Assembly: GCF_001548035.1 (NCBI RefSeq)
Contig: NZ_AP014723.1
Coordinates: 372,001-436,000 of the forward strand
Reading direction: 5' to 3'
DNA length: 64,000 bases
DNA from: Sulfurospirillum sp. UCH001
GTDB lineage: Bacteria > Campylobacterota > Campylobacteria > Campylobacterales > Sulfurospirillaceae
Shown here one piece after another: positions 8,618-17,523 of this stretch (position 1 is the stretch's first letter; every line of letters begins with the position of its first letter). A program made the position numbers and the translations under genes. The notes below the pieces were generated by a model. The model was given only the letters and a program-made list of their open reading frames with translations. It was not told the origin of the DNA and did no database searches.

Positions 8618-9388
8618 GTGCTTTTAGCCATAACTCATTTACCTTCTCCTGCGTTACAGCATTGTGAATTAACGTTTTTAAAAAGTGAACCTATTTCAAT
8701 GGAAATTGCCAATCTTCAACATCAGGCGTATTGCGCAATGCTGGAGCGATGTGGCGCTAAAGTGATTGTGTTGGATGAAAATTTGGCATGTCCTGATAGT
8801 GTTTTTGTGGAAGACCCCATCATTGTTTTTGATGAGGTTGCCGTGCTCACTTCTATGGGCGTAGAATCTCGCCGTAAAGAGAGTGAAGCTATGGAAAGAG
8901 TCTTTTCCAAGTACCGTAAAATAGAGCGTATTGTGTTACCTGCAAAAATTGAGGGTGGTGATGTGCTCAAAATAGGCAAGAAAATCTTTGTGGGTGAATC
9001 AGCACGTACGAACAAAGAGGGCATTGAAGCCTTAAAAACTATTATCAAGCCATTTGGTTATGAAGTCATTGCGGTAAAAGTGACAGGGTGTTTGCATCTT
9101 AAGACAGGCGCTACTGCGCTGGATGATAAAACCATTTTTATCAATTCGCACTGGGTGGATGCAGAGGCATTTGAGGGCTTTGCTAAAGTCGAAGCCTTAA
9201 ATGATGAGCCTTTTGGTGCAAATGTGCTCAAAATGGGAAACATCCTTTGTATGAATGAAGCATTTCCTAAAAGCATTGCGCATATCAAATCGCTAGGTTA
9301 CACGGTTGATTCGTGCAATATCAGCGAGTTTGTCAAAGCCGAAGCAGGATTGACGTGTATGAGTGTTCCATTTTTATCGAATGATTAA
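8618..9388 (+). CDS. Dimethylargininase (DDAH)-like guanidino-modifying enzyme
   Basis: 256 aa from a GTG at 8618 with ATAAGG 7 nt upstream. The pentein-fold markers are present: FVEDP (substrate Asp/Glu), MGVESRR.E (the SRR motif of DDAH/ADI), the catalytic His in GCLHLKTG (about residue 160), and the nucleophilic Cys near the end in GLTCMSVPF. Enzymes of this group hydrolyse methylarginines or arginine analogues to citrulline. The length matches DDAH (about 255 aa) rather than arginine deiminase (about 410 aa). The physiological substrate is uncertain. The gene overlaps the convergent VOC gene by 4 nt at the 3' end. Confidence 0.88.
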   Translation: MLLAITHLPSPALQHCELTFLKSEPISMEIANLQHQAYCAMLERCGAKVIVLDENLACPDSVFVEDPIIVFDEVAVLTSMGVESRRKESEAMERVFSKYRKIERIVLPAKIEGGDVLKIGKKIFVGESARTNKEGIEALKTIIKPFGYEVIAVKVTGCLHLKTGATALDDKTIFINSHWVDAEAFEGFAKVEALNDEPFGANVLKMGNILCMNEAFPKSIAHIKSLGYTVDSCNISEFVKAEAGLTCMSVPFLSND

Positions 9389-9780
9389 GAATCGATAATT
9401 TCATTTGCTACCTCGATGAGATTTCCATCGAGATCACGAAAATAAACGGATAATAATTCGCTTTTTGCACCTGTTCGCTTTATAGGTCCTTCAAGATAGG
9501 AGACACCACAGCGAAGCAAATGTTTTAAAAAAATTTGAAGAGGCATTTGCGTAATAAAACACAGATCAGCAGAACCTGCAGTTGGATATGTCGCTTTAGG
9601 CTCATATTCGTGTCCAATTTCGTGAAGGTTGATTTTACTCTCACCAAATTTAAGAGCTTTTCTACCATTAAACGTTATCTCTTCCATTTGTAAAACGGTG
9701 CTATAAAAGGTACAACTTCGCTCAATATTTGCAACCGTTAAAACAAGGTGATCTAAATGCGATATAAGTGACATGTTCAT
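9385..9780 (-). CDS. VOC-superfamily (glyoxalase/dioxygenase fold) protein
   Basis: 131 aa. The start LDHLVLTVANIERSCTFYSTVLQM is the standard first beta-alpha-beta unit of a VOC domain with the metal-ligand His, and the end VYFRDLDGNLIEVANE carries the usual metal-ligand Glu. A middle His is in INLHEIGHEY. The fold binds a divalent metal, and members include glyoxalases, epimerases and fosfomycin-type resistance enzymes. Overall spacing resembles the YaeR/GLOD5-like group. The substrate is unknown. It is transcribed away from the AraC-type regulator gene. Confidence 0.85.
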   Translation of the reverse strand: MNMSLISHLDHLVLTVANIERSCTFYSTVLQMEEITFNGRKALKFGESKINLHEIGHEYEPKATYPTAGSADLCFITQMPLQIFLKHLLRCGVSYLEGPIKRTGAKSELLSVYFRDLDGNLIEVANEIIDS

Positions 9781-9847
9781 AATTCCCTATTTGTTTTTTA
9801 TCATAGTGTGTTGGTATAACAATGGTATCACTATGTTTTTTCATTCG

Positions 9848-9891
9848 CTTCTCAAAAAATGCTTTTTGGTGCATAAGCATTTTTTGAGAAG
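9848..9891. repeat. 17-bp perfect inverted repeat in a divergent intergenic region
   Basis: CTTCTCAAAAAATGCTT (9848-9864) is perfectly repeated in reverse at 9875-9891 with a 10-nt spacer. It lies between the start of the VOC gene (minus) and the start of the AraC-type regulator (plus). A second, smaller inverted repeat (CATAGTG 9802-9808 / CACTATG 9829-9835) is next to it. It could be an operator or an RNA hairpin in the leader of either gene. Confidence 0.7.
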
Positions 9892-9959
9892 GTAAATAGA
9901 GAGGAATTCAAATATAATATAGAAAGTTTTAATGTAGAGTTTTAAAGGTATAACAAACG

Positions 9960-12065
9960 ATGATTGCGAAACACAATTTTGATAAAAAAGAGTTCAAGAT
10001 TATTGGATTCTTATCAATTCTTTTTTTTATTTTCCTCTTAGTCAATCATGCGTTAAATTATAAATTACTCAAAGAGACTATTCAAGCGTATGAAAACACA
10101 ATACTGGCTCGTGTAGATGGCAAACTATCTGATTGGGTCAATGAGCGGTTTTCTAACATTGAAAAAATTCAGCGTTTCTTAGAAAAATCAGAGATAAATA
10201 GCAAGGCTGAACTTCAAAAAAGTTTGAAACGTATTCAAGAGACAAGCAATTTCCCTTATATTATTATGGGGTTGGATGATGGTACGTTTTTAATTTCAGA
10301 AGATAATTTTGTAACGCCAAAAGAGTATGATCCAAGGCGAAGAGAGTGGTATGCAGATACACTTAAAATGCGAAAAACAATTGTCACAAAGCCCTATGTG
10401 AGCATGCGCCTTAGTTTACCAGCTGTTTCGGTATGTACACCTATTGATATCTTTGGAGGGATTGGTGTTGTATGTGGAGGTCAGCCTTTTGAGGTCATTC
10501 AACAATACATCTCTAGTTATGACATTTTATACGATAAGGCTTTGTATTTGGTGGATGAAAATGGAATTGTTTTAGCCAGCTCGAACCACCAAAAAAATGC
10601 TCCAAGTTTCCTAAATGTAACAACGCTTAACGATGACTTTTTAGTGATGAAAATTGCCAATACAAATTGGAATCTGGTCTTTGAAAAAAATCAAGCAATT
10701 TACAGTGAAAGACTCAACGTACAACTTTTAATCAGCCTTTTAATTTATGGTGGAAGTATCACGTTGTACATATTTCTCAATCTCTTTTGGCTTTCAAAAA
10801 ACCGTAAGGTCGAAAATGAACTGACTAAGCAAAAAGACTATTTTCACAATTTTATGCAGCATCATACGTTAAGAGGTGTCATGATTTGTGATTCTTCTGC
10901 AAAAATAATCTTTTGCAATCAAACCTTTAGTCATTTTTTACAGATAAAAGAGCCTGTGGAAGAGGGTAATTTTTATGATCTTCTTCAAAAAATGACACAA
11001 CTCGATCAGAGTATAAAAGAGCAAATTGTTAATTTGATTTTTGAGGTGCAAGAGAGTTCTCAAACCAAATATCTCAATATCGCTAATTCTCAAAATCGAG
11101 CAGCTCAACTTTTATTGACTTTAGCGCCTTTTGGCTCAAAAGAAAATAATCAAAATAGTTTTTTACTCTCTTTACAAGATACGACAGAAATGCAGTCTGT
11201 TGATGATGAAGAACAAAAAGTCAGTGGTGATGTGGTCTTTAATGCGCACATTGAAAAGCTTTTGATGTTTATAGAAAAAAATCTTGATGATGAACGGCTT
11301 GATATCAATAAACTAGCCCATGTTTGTGGTTATTCGAAGTACCATCTGCAACGTATTTTTAAACATTATTGTGGTGAAAATATCGCTTCGTATTTAAGAC
11401 GATTGCGTATGGAAAAGAGTGCTTTTTTACTCAAATATTCAGAAGAAAAAATTTCAGTGATTGCTGCGTTGTGTGGCTTTGGATACAATCAGTCTTACAT
11501 TAGAGCGTTTGAGAAATACTATACGCTTTCTCCTAGTGATTTTAGAGATACACACATCAATGATATGCACAATTCAATGATTTTTGATCGAAATGAATAT
11601 GAAATTATTGAGCAAAAACAATTATCTGTCTTGAATGTGTATAACACACAAAAAGAAAATACTCAGCAGAGTATAGAAATGCTTTTAGAAGACTGTTTAG
11701 AAGGGCTTAATCCAAATGCCCAAATGCTTGGTATTTATATGAATGATCCAAAAATGAGCTTTAAAGAAGAAGACAATGTAGCTCCCTATGCTTTTGGCAT
11801 TCTCTTAGAAGCACATGAATATGAAGGCAAAAAAAATCTTCCTATTCGCATTTTTGAATCAGGAAAATATGCCAAAATAGCCTTTGATCCTCGAAAAAAT
11901 GATTTAGAAGTGTTTATTCAAAAAATATATTTAACGTTCTACAAATCCTCGGTATATCATTCAAACTTCTTGCCTCTTTTACAAATACAGCATGCAACTC
12001 GCCAATCTTATCTCGAAGATATCGCTCAACCCAGTGATTTTTTAGTTTATCTTGGGAAGCTTTAA
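9960..12065 (+). CDS. Membrane-spanning one-component regulator: dCACHE-PAS-AraC-GyrI
   Basis: 701 aa. Membrane segment 1 is near residues 13-30. A periplasmic double-CACHE domain (about 35-245, with the typical RREWYADTL and TKPYVS signature) follows, then membrane segment 2 (about 255-278). In the cytoplasm come a PAS-like domain (about 295-410), an AraC helix-turn-helix pair (about 428-532, with FGYNQSYIRAFEKYYTLSPSDFR) and a GyrI-like ligand-binding domain (about 545-701). It joins periplasmic sensing directly to DNA binding without a kinase. It lies 120 bp upstream of the flavin-reductase operon in the same direction and most likely activates it when the substrate is outside. The domain calls are by eye. 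The DNA-binding part is the surest. Confidence 0.88.
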   Translation: MIAKHNFDKKEFKIIGFLSILFFIFLLVNHALNYKLLKETIQAYENTILARVDGKLSDWVNERFSNIEKIQRFLEKSEINSKAELQKSLKRIQETSNFPYIIMGLDDGTFLISEDNFVTPKEYDPRRREWYADTLKMRKTIVTKPYVSMRLSLPAVSVCTPIDIFGGIGVVCGGQPFEVIQQYISSYDILYDKALYLVDENGIVLASSNHQKNAPSFLNVTTLNDDFLVMKIANTNWNLVFEKNQAIYSERLNVQLLISLLIYGGSITLYIFLNLFWLSKNRKVENELTKQKDYFHNFMQHHTLRGVMICDSSAKIIFCNQTFSHFLQIKEPVEEGNFYDLLQKMTQLDQSIKEQIVNLIFEVQESSQTKYLNIANSQNRAAQLLLTLAPFGSKENNQNSFLLSLQDTTEMQSVDDEEQKVSGDVVFNAHIEKLLMFIEKNLDDERLDINKLAHVCGYSKYHLQRIFKHYCGENIASYLRRLRMEKSAFLLKYSEEKISVIAALCGFGYNQSYIRAFEKYYTLSPSDFRDTHINDMHNSMIFDRNEYEIIEQKQLSVLNVYNTQKENTQQSIEMLLEDCLEGLNPNAQMLGIYMNDPKMSFKEEDNVAPYAFGILLEAHEYEGKKNLPIRIFESGKYAKIAFDPRKNDLEVFIQKIYLTFYKSSVYHSNFLPLLQIQHATRQSYLEDIAQPSDFLVYLGKL

Positions 12066-12144
12066 ACATCTCTCATTTTCTGCGCTTTAGTGTTAAAAAG
12101 CACTTTTTGTTCATTCTTTAATTAGCAGTTATCTTAATCTTTCA

Positions 12145-12169
12145 TTTGGAATTACTATTAAGTTCCAAA
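12145..12169. promoter_or_regulatory. Palindromic site before the flavin reductase operon
   Basis: TTTGGAA (12145-12151) and TTCCAAA (12163-12169) form an inverted repeat with 11-nt spacing, just before the AAAGGAG of the flavoprotein gene. It may be an operator, or a hairpin that affects the leader mRNA. It is very close to the start codon for an activator site, so a repressor or an RNA role is equally possible. Confidence 0.45.
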
Positions 12170-12185
12170 CAAAAGGAGATATTGC

Positions 12186-13748
12186 ATGTTAAATATGCAA
12201 CGAAGAAAAGCAATGAAAACATTTGCTTTACTCGGTAGTGGAATGGCATTGTTTCCAGCATTAGAAGCGCAAGCAAAAATGCTTGAAAAAGATGTTCCAA
12301 GATGGGATGAAGAGTTTGATGCTATTGTTGTCGGCAGCGGTTTTGCTGGTAGTGCTGCAATGGTATCTATGATGGATAATGGGCTTAGAAATGTGCTCAT
12401 GATTGATAAGATGCCATACCTTGGTGGTAACTCATCTATTAGTGGTGGATCATTTGCAATCTCTGGAACATACATTCAAAAGCAGGATGGCATAGATGAT
12501 AATCCAGAATTACATATTAAAGATACCCTAAAAAGCGGTAAAAATCTTAATGACATCGAACTTGTGCGTATTATGGCATATGAAGGGCTTGATTCATTTA
12601 ATTGGCTAACTACGAATGGAGTGAAATGGAAATGGGTTAGCCAAAGTGGTGGACACAGTGTTTCAAGAAGCCATTCAGCCGGTGCTGGTTCTTATATCGT
12701 CAGACCGCTTCAAAAACGTATACGAGAAATGGGTGGAAAGATTCGTATGCGTGTCATTATGGACGAGATTGTTTATAATGAAAAAGGGCATGTTATTGGT
12801 ATGAAAGTCCGTGAAAAATATGAATTCAAATTTGATCGTGATTTTGATGAAAACGAGAATACTACTGGCAACACAAAATATTACCGAGCCAATGCAGGAA
12901 TTATTTTAGCCACAGGAGGTTGGGGTGCTGATAAAAAATTCCGACAACAAATGGATGCAAAACTAACACCTACAACACTGACTACCAATCATATGGGTGC
13001 GACGAGTTACACTATCAAAAAATTGATTCAAGATGACATTGAGACAATTGACATGCAATACATCCAATCCATGCATGTAACATCAGCAGACGAAGGCAGT
13101 TTTGGTTTTGCGTACCGTTTTATTACCAGAGCGTATGGCTACGGCATGATGATCAATCCAAAAACAGGTCGTCGTTTTGTCAATGAAATTGTTGACCGTA
13201 AAAATGGTACTGATGCCATTCTTGCTATGAATGAGGGTGGAACTAACCATCCTATTTTATTTATGGATTCTGTTGGTATTAAAACAGTTGATATTGCAGA
13301 TTTACAGCGTGGTATGGAAGCAGATGCGATTTGGCAATTTGAAACACTCGATGAGATGATTGCAAAATTTAACATTAACAAAGAGCCATTTTTGGATGAA
13401 CTCAAAAAATACAATCAGTATGTCAAAAGCGGTAAAGATGCTGATTTTGGTCGTGTTTTTCAAAAGTATAAAGGAGCAACGATCACAATTGAAAAGCCTC
13501 CATTCTTTGCAGCACGTCCAGGACCAAAGATCCATCACTGTATGGGAGGAGTGAAAACAACACCTCAGTGTTTAGTATTCCACAAAGGGGGTTACACTGT
13601 ACCAGGTCTTTTTGCGTGTGGTGAAGTAACCGGCGGAAGACACGGATACAATAGACTTGGTTCTAACGCAGTATTGGATTGTATTTTATTTGGTCGAAAA
13701 GCAGGTAAATCTATCGCTGATCGTTATAAACAAATTGTAAGGAGCTAA
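12186..13748 (+). CDS. Periplasmic FAD-dependent reductase of an unsaturated acid (FccA-like)
   Basis: 520 aa. The N-terminus is Tat-like (QRRKAMKTFALLGSGM, ending ALEAQA near residue 30). The FAD-binding motif is GSGFAG (50-55) with GGNSSISGG after it. The C-terminal HCMGGVKTTPQ, GEVTGGRHGYNRLGSNA and RFVNEIVDR match catalytic regions of the fumarate reductase/flavocytochrome c family (the second substrate His and two key Arg). The enzyme reduces a C=C bond of an unsaturated acid with electrons from the two cytochromes encoded next. The Thr-Glu pair that holds fumarate in Shewanella Fcc3 seems absent (FITRAYGYG), so the substrate may be other than fumarate, for example methacrylate, acrylate or urocanate. 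It has no FMN-binding domain and no heme. Confidence 0.88.
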   Translation: MLNMQRRKAMKTFALLGSGMALFPALEAQAKMLEKDVPRWDEEFDAIVVGSGFAGSAAMVSMMDNGLRNVLMIDKMPYLGGNSSISGGSFAISGTYIQKQDGIDDNPELHIKDTLKSGKNLNDIELVRIMAYEGLDSFNWLTTNGVKWKWVSQSGGHSVSRSHSAGAGSYIVRPLQKRIREMGGKIRMRVIMDEIVYNEKGHVIGMKVREKYEFKFDRDFDENENTTGNTKYYRANAGIILATGGWGADKKFRQQMDAKLTPTTLTTNHMGATSYTIKKLIQDDIETIDMQYIQSMHVTSADEGSFGFAYRFITRAYGYGMMINPKTGRRFVNEIVDRKNGTDAILAMNEGGTNHPILFMDSVGIKTVDIADLQRGMEADAIWQFETLDEMIAKFNINKEPFLDELKKYNQYVKSGKDADFGRVFQKYKGATITIEKPPFFAARPGPKIHHCMGGVKTTPQCLVFHKGGYTVPGLFACGEVTGGRHGYNRLGSNAVLDCILFGRKAGKSIADRYKQIVRS

Positions 13749-13750
13749 GG

Positions 13751-14185
13751 ATGAAAAGAGTAACAAACGTAATCATAACAGTGCTCTTTATGTTTTGTAC
13801 CGCTTCTTGGATTGTTGCGGCTGAAAATAGTTCTAAGCTATTACCTTTGACACCAATGGGTGATAAATTTACAGCACAAAATTATCCATTAGATGGTATT
13901 CATAAGAAACTTGGGCTATCGTGCGTGGATTGTCATAACGAAACTAAACCCGAAGAGTATTCGAGTGAAATGCTGGGTAGTTGTTTGAAATGTCACGGCA
14001 GCTATGAAACCGTTAAAGAGCGAACAGCTCATTGGGGGCATAACAATAACGTTCACCAATCCCCTCACTTTGAGAATTTAGCCTGTGATGTTTGCCATAA
14101 ATCACATAGCAAGCCTGCGTCCAATTCTAATCTTTGTGTGCAGTGCCATGGTCAAAAGACCATGAAACAACTGCTTGTGAAGTAA
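13751..14185 (+). CDS. Periplasmic tetraheme cytochrome c (FccB-like)
   Basis: 144 aa with a Sec signal peptide (about residues 1-24, ending VAA). Four CxxCH heme sites are present: CVDCH, CLKCH, CDVCH and CVQCH. It is small and otherwise lacks domains, as expected for the soluble cytochrome that passes electrons to the flavoprotein encoded 2 nt upstream. In Shewanella the heme and flavin parts are one protein; here they are separate, as in the Wolinella fccABC operon. CTAAGG precedes the ATG. Confidence 0.93.
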   Translation: MKRVTNVIITVLFMFCTASWIVAAENSSKLLPLTPMGDKFTAQNYPLDGIHKKLGLSCVDCHNETKPEEYSSEMLGSCLKCHGSYETVKERTAHWGHNNNVHQSPHFENLACDVCHKSHSKPASNSNLCVQCHGQKTMKQLLVK

Positions 14186-14192
14186 GGAGAAG

Positions 14193-14801
14193 ATGATGAA
14201 AAAAATTATAGTAATCACCGTAGCTATCAGTTTCGTAGCAACACTTATTTTGGTATGGGGTGGGCATAAAGTTGTGAAAGTCACAGGGGATGCACCATTT
14301 TGTGGTTCATGCCATTCATGGGATGGTCTAATCGCTCAAACACATTTGCATGACCCAATTCATGGCAATGCTAACCCAAAAGGCGTTCAGGCAAGCTGTA
14401 CAGATTGTCACTTACCACATAGTTCACTCATCGCTTATTTAGGCGTGAAGGCTAAAAATGGTATTGCTGAGGGCTGGACAACACTGACAAAAGATCCAAG
14501 TAAGAAAGATTGGTTGGCTAATAGGGAAAATGCGCGTAAAAATTATACGTATGATAGTTCGTGTTTAGAATGCCATAAAGGTCTTTTAGAGAGAGCTTCC
14601 AAAGCAGAATTTGCAGATGAGAAATCAAGCAAAATGCACCTTAAATATATCAATTTCAAAGGTACAAAAGAAGAGATGCAATGTACCAGTTGTCATAAAT
14701 TGGTAGGGCATAAAGACCTTGGAGAGACATTATTTAAGCAAAAAGATACACGTCCAGAATCGTGGGATGAGTGGGAAAAACAGCGTAAAGAGAAAAAATA
14801 G
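14193..14801 (+). CDS. NapC/NrfH-family membrane tetraheme cytochrome c (FccC-like)
   Basis: 202 aa with an uncleaved N-terminal membrane anchor (about residues 3-24) and four CxxCH sites (CGSCH, CTDCH, CLECH, CTSCH). The block around the first heme (APFCGSCHSWDGL) and the H-rich stretch HLHDPIHGN are typical of NapC/NrfH quinol dehydrogenases, which take electrons from menaquinol. It completes a chain: menaquinol, this protein, the soluble cytochrome, then the flavoprotein. AAGGAG precedes the start. The second ATG (14196) is equally possible. Confidence 0.93.
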   Translation: MMKKIIVITVAISFVATLILVWGGHKVVKVTGDAPFCGSCHSWDGLIAQTHLHDPIHGNANPKGVQASCTDCHLPHSSLIAYLGVKAKNGIAEGWTTLTKDPSKKDWLANRENARKNYTYDSSCLECHKGLLERASKAEFADEKSSKMHLKYINFKGTKEEMQCTSCHKLVGHKDLGETLFKQKDTRPESWDEWEKQRKEKK

Positions 14802-14807
14802 TTGAAT

Positions 14808-14829
14808 AGGGAAGTGACACCACTTCCCT
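14808..14829. terminator. Hairpin between convergent genes
   Basis: AGGGAAGTG (14808-14816) and CACTTCCCT (14821-14829) form a 9-bp stem with a 4-nt loop between the end of the cytochrome operon and the end of the convergent PfpI-like gene. There is no long T-run, so it is a weak or rho-assisted bidirectional terminator. Confidence 0.6.
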
Positions 14830-14847
14830 GTTAGATATCACAATGAT

Positions 14848-15426
14848 TTAAAGTGTGATTTTAGTCCCTAATACCCCTAAAAATTTGGCAATCCATTGAG
14901 GATGCGCTGGCCATGCTGGGGCTGTAACAAGATTGCCATCAACGGCAGCTTCAGTAACTTCGATGGCTTTGTAACTACCACCTGCTTTGGTAACTTCAGG
15001 AGCACAAGCAGGATACGCAGAACAGCTTTTCCCTCCCAAAACATCCGCAGCAGCAAGTAGTTGCGCTCCATGGCAAATGGCAGCAATAGGTTTGTTGGCT
15101 TTTGCAAAGTGGCGCACCATCTCTAACACTTTTTCATTGAGCCTGAGGTACTCAGGAGCACGACCACCAGGAACTACGAGTGCATCAAACTCTTCGGCTT
15201 TGATGGCATCAAACGTGCCATTGAGTGTAAAATTGTGACCGGGTTTTTCACTGTACGTTTGGTCACCCTCAAAATCATGTATAGCTGTACGGATAAATTC
15301 TCCTGCTTTTTTATTTGGGCAGACAGCGGTAACAGAGTGTCCAACGGCAGCAAGTGCTTGAAAAGGAACCATAACTTCATAGTCTTCTACATAATCTCCA
15401 ACGATAAACAGAATTTTCTTTGCCAT
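14848..15426 (-). CDS. DJ-1/PfpI family protein
   Basis: 192 aa. The Rossmann-like fold has a nucleophile-elbow Cys in AICHGAQLL (about residue 117) and a conserved early Glu in [21 protein letters not shown] is the usual PfpI motif. Members act as deglycases, small hydrolases or chaperone-like stress proteins. A PfpI-type function is likely, but the substrate is unknown. It is a single gene, convergent with the flavin reductase operon. GGAGA precedes its ATG. Confidence 0.9.
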   Translation of the reverse strand: MAKKILFIVGDYVEDYEVMVPFQALAAVGHSVTAVCPNKKAGEFIRTAIHDFEGDQTYSEKPGHNFTLNGTFDAIKAEEFDALVVPGGRAPEYLRLNEKVLEMVRHFAKANKPIAAICHGAQLLAAADVLGGKSCSAYPACAPEVTKAGGSYKAIEVTEAAVDGNLVTAPAWPAHPQWIAKFLGVLGTKITL

Positions 15427-15528
15427 AATGTCTCCTTATGAAATGGTAATATACTTGATTATAACGCCATTTGATTACAACTCTCTTATGGTTTTATGCT
15501 TTTTTCATACACAAAAGAATACTTTAAA

Positions 15529-17381
15529 TTAAAGCCCAGGTATCCCATAAATGTAGCCTACAGGAGCTTGGAATTTATCGATTTTTGGTGCTACTTTTAT
15601 TTGAAGAACTTTATCCATCGTTTTGATAAAATCGCCTTGATGTTGGGCATTGCTCATGATGTATGCATGACCGTTGAGGTTTTCCACCACTTGGAGTCCT
15701 GTTGCTTCTGCACCCGCAGGAACAGAGAGAATACGAGAAAGTTTTTTGGTATCAATGTTGTATGCCCAAACGTAGTTGTTGACATGTGCGCCACTGTCTT
15801 CACCAATGAAAAGTGTACGAGCACGTGAGGAGTAAAAGAGATTGTCAGTGTTCGCAACTTTGTTGACCGCACACGTATTGCCAAAAAGATCTGTGGTAAT
15901 CTCTTCTCCTAAAAGTCTAGCAGGAACATACATGAATGTAGGAACAAAATCGCTTTTGATGATTTCACCATTGGTATCATATATACCGCTCGATAGAGTA
16001 ACCTCGTATGTTCCACCACAGCGATTTTTAGCAACTCTGATGTCGTCTTTTACAAAGCTCACATCTTTTGTCATCCCTTTTTCGATATAGGACATCGCAA
16101 TGTAGAGCTTTTTATCTTCTTTGTTAAAGGCAACACCTTCCATTTTGTTGAATTCGGTTGTTGCCCCAAGATACGCTGCATAGCGTCTGGTTTCTAAAAA
16201 GGCCGCAGCACGTTCCATCCCTGATTTGAGTTTTAAGTATTCAACTTCTGAATGTCCTGCTTTGATAGCTTTAAACCCTTCATGCTTTTGCGGGTCGAAT
16301 TCTTTAGGAGCGAGGCTTTCAAAGATGTCACCAAATGTTAAGTTCTCTTTCCAACGCCATACCTCTTCACTGCTTGCATGTCCTAATTTAATCCAAATGA
16401 GTGTTGCTTGACCGCCATCTTTAGCGCCATCTTCATTGATTTGTTTCCAGACAGCAGCGTAGAGTGTTCCACTGTCAAGCTCTTTTTTACCATCTCCCAC
16501 ATACATATAGAGTCCCACTTGCGTGCCATCATCACCAAAAAAAGCGGTTTTAGCATCACTCATGACTTTTGCCATTTCCCAGGTTCCACGTCCCATCGCA
16601 TAGTGCTTTTTGACATTGGTTTTTCCGTTAGGTTTTACGGTAACTTCGGTAATGTAACCATAGTCATACGCTTTAGCTTCTTGTTTACCTTCAAAGTAGA
16701 GCTCACTCATGGCTTTAAGCCCTTTTTGTGTTTTTTTATAATGCTCACCGTTTTGGGCGGTAAAGTAAAGATCATAATCTTCTTCACTTCCTAAGTGCGT
16801 ATTCCAAGGAGTTTGTGAACCAAAGCAAGGAGTCCAAATACCACCTACCTTAGAAAAGTCGATAGGATATTGATCGGTTGCTTTGAGTTTGCCATCTCGC
16901 ATATCTTGACGAAGAGAGGTTAATGTCATGCTCATAGGTGCACGGTTGTACCACATTTCACTTTTTTCTACGGATGAACCATCACTTAAAATCCAGTCAT
17001 ACTCATAATGTGTGACCAAATACAATGAGCCTTCAACACTTAAAAGTGAGTTGCTATCGGGTGTCTCTGCGATAAGTGGTTTGCCAAAAGGATCTTTGAG
17101 AGGTTTTTGTGAAATACTATAGAGCTGTCCTGCAGGGTTTTTACTTGTACCAACTTTATCTTTAACACCAAAAAGTGTTTCATATGAAAGTGCTCTTTCG
17201 ATTTTCCACCACTGGGAGTATGAATAATGACTTTTGCTTCAGAGTACGTTTTTGCCATTTTTTCAGGTGTGTTAGGTGCTTCCATGCCAATAAATTCTAC
17301 ACGAGTGCCTGCGCAAAGACTTGATGCTACCAATGAGAATGAAATGAGTAGGGGTGTTAATGATTTCACGAGAGCCTCCAA
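15529..17381 (-). pseudogene. phoX: PhoX-like (DUF839) alkaline phosphatase gene with a frameshift
   Basis: Two frames on the minus strand join into one protein of about 617 codons. The N-terminal piece (17381 down to about 17230) has a signal peptide (ending LCAG) and starts GTRVEFIGMEAPNTPEKMAKTYSEAK. The second piece continues with YSQWWKIERALSYETLFGV and later GEDSGAHVNNYVWAY and PAGAEATGLQVV, as in PhoX-type calcium-dependent phosphatases. The frames meet at an AAAA run (plus-strand TTTT at 17232-17235); one added A restores the reading frame. PhoX releases phosphate from organic esters in the periplasm. This may be a true mutation, a sequencing error or a slip site. Nothing else in the C-terminal 500 residues looks damaged. 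Confidence 0.8.
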
Positions 17382-17523
17382 TAAATTTTACTCGTACAAT
17401 CGTAAAAAAGAAGTGTTACAAATACGTTACAATCTTAAAAAAAAGCGTTAGATCAAGAATACACTACAAAGCTTGAAGAAAGTCATTTTACAATAATTGA
17501 AATTATACCCTAAGGAGAGAAAG

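Noticed and set aside
17227-17451. Plus-strand frame opposite the start of the PhoX-like gene
   Set aside because: It runs antisense to the signal-peptide region and lacks any recognisable feature.
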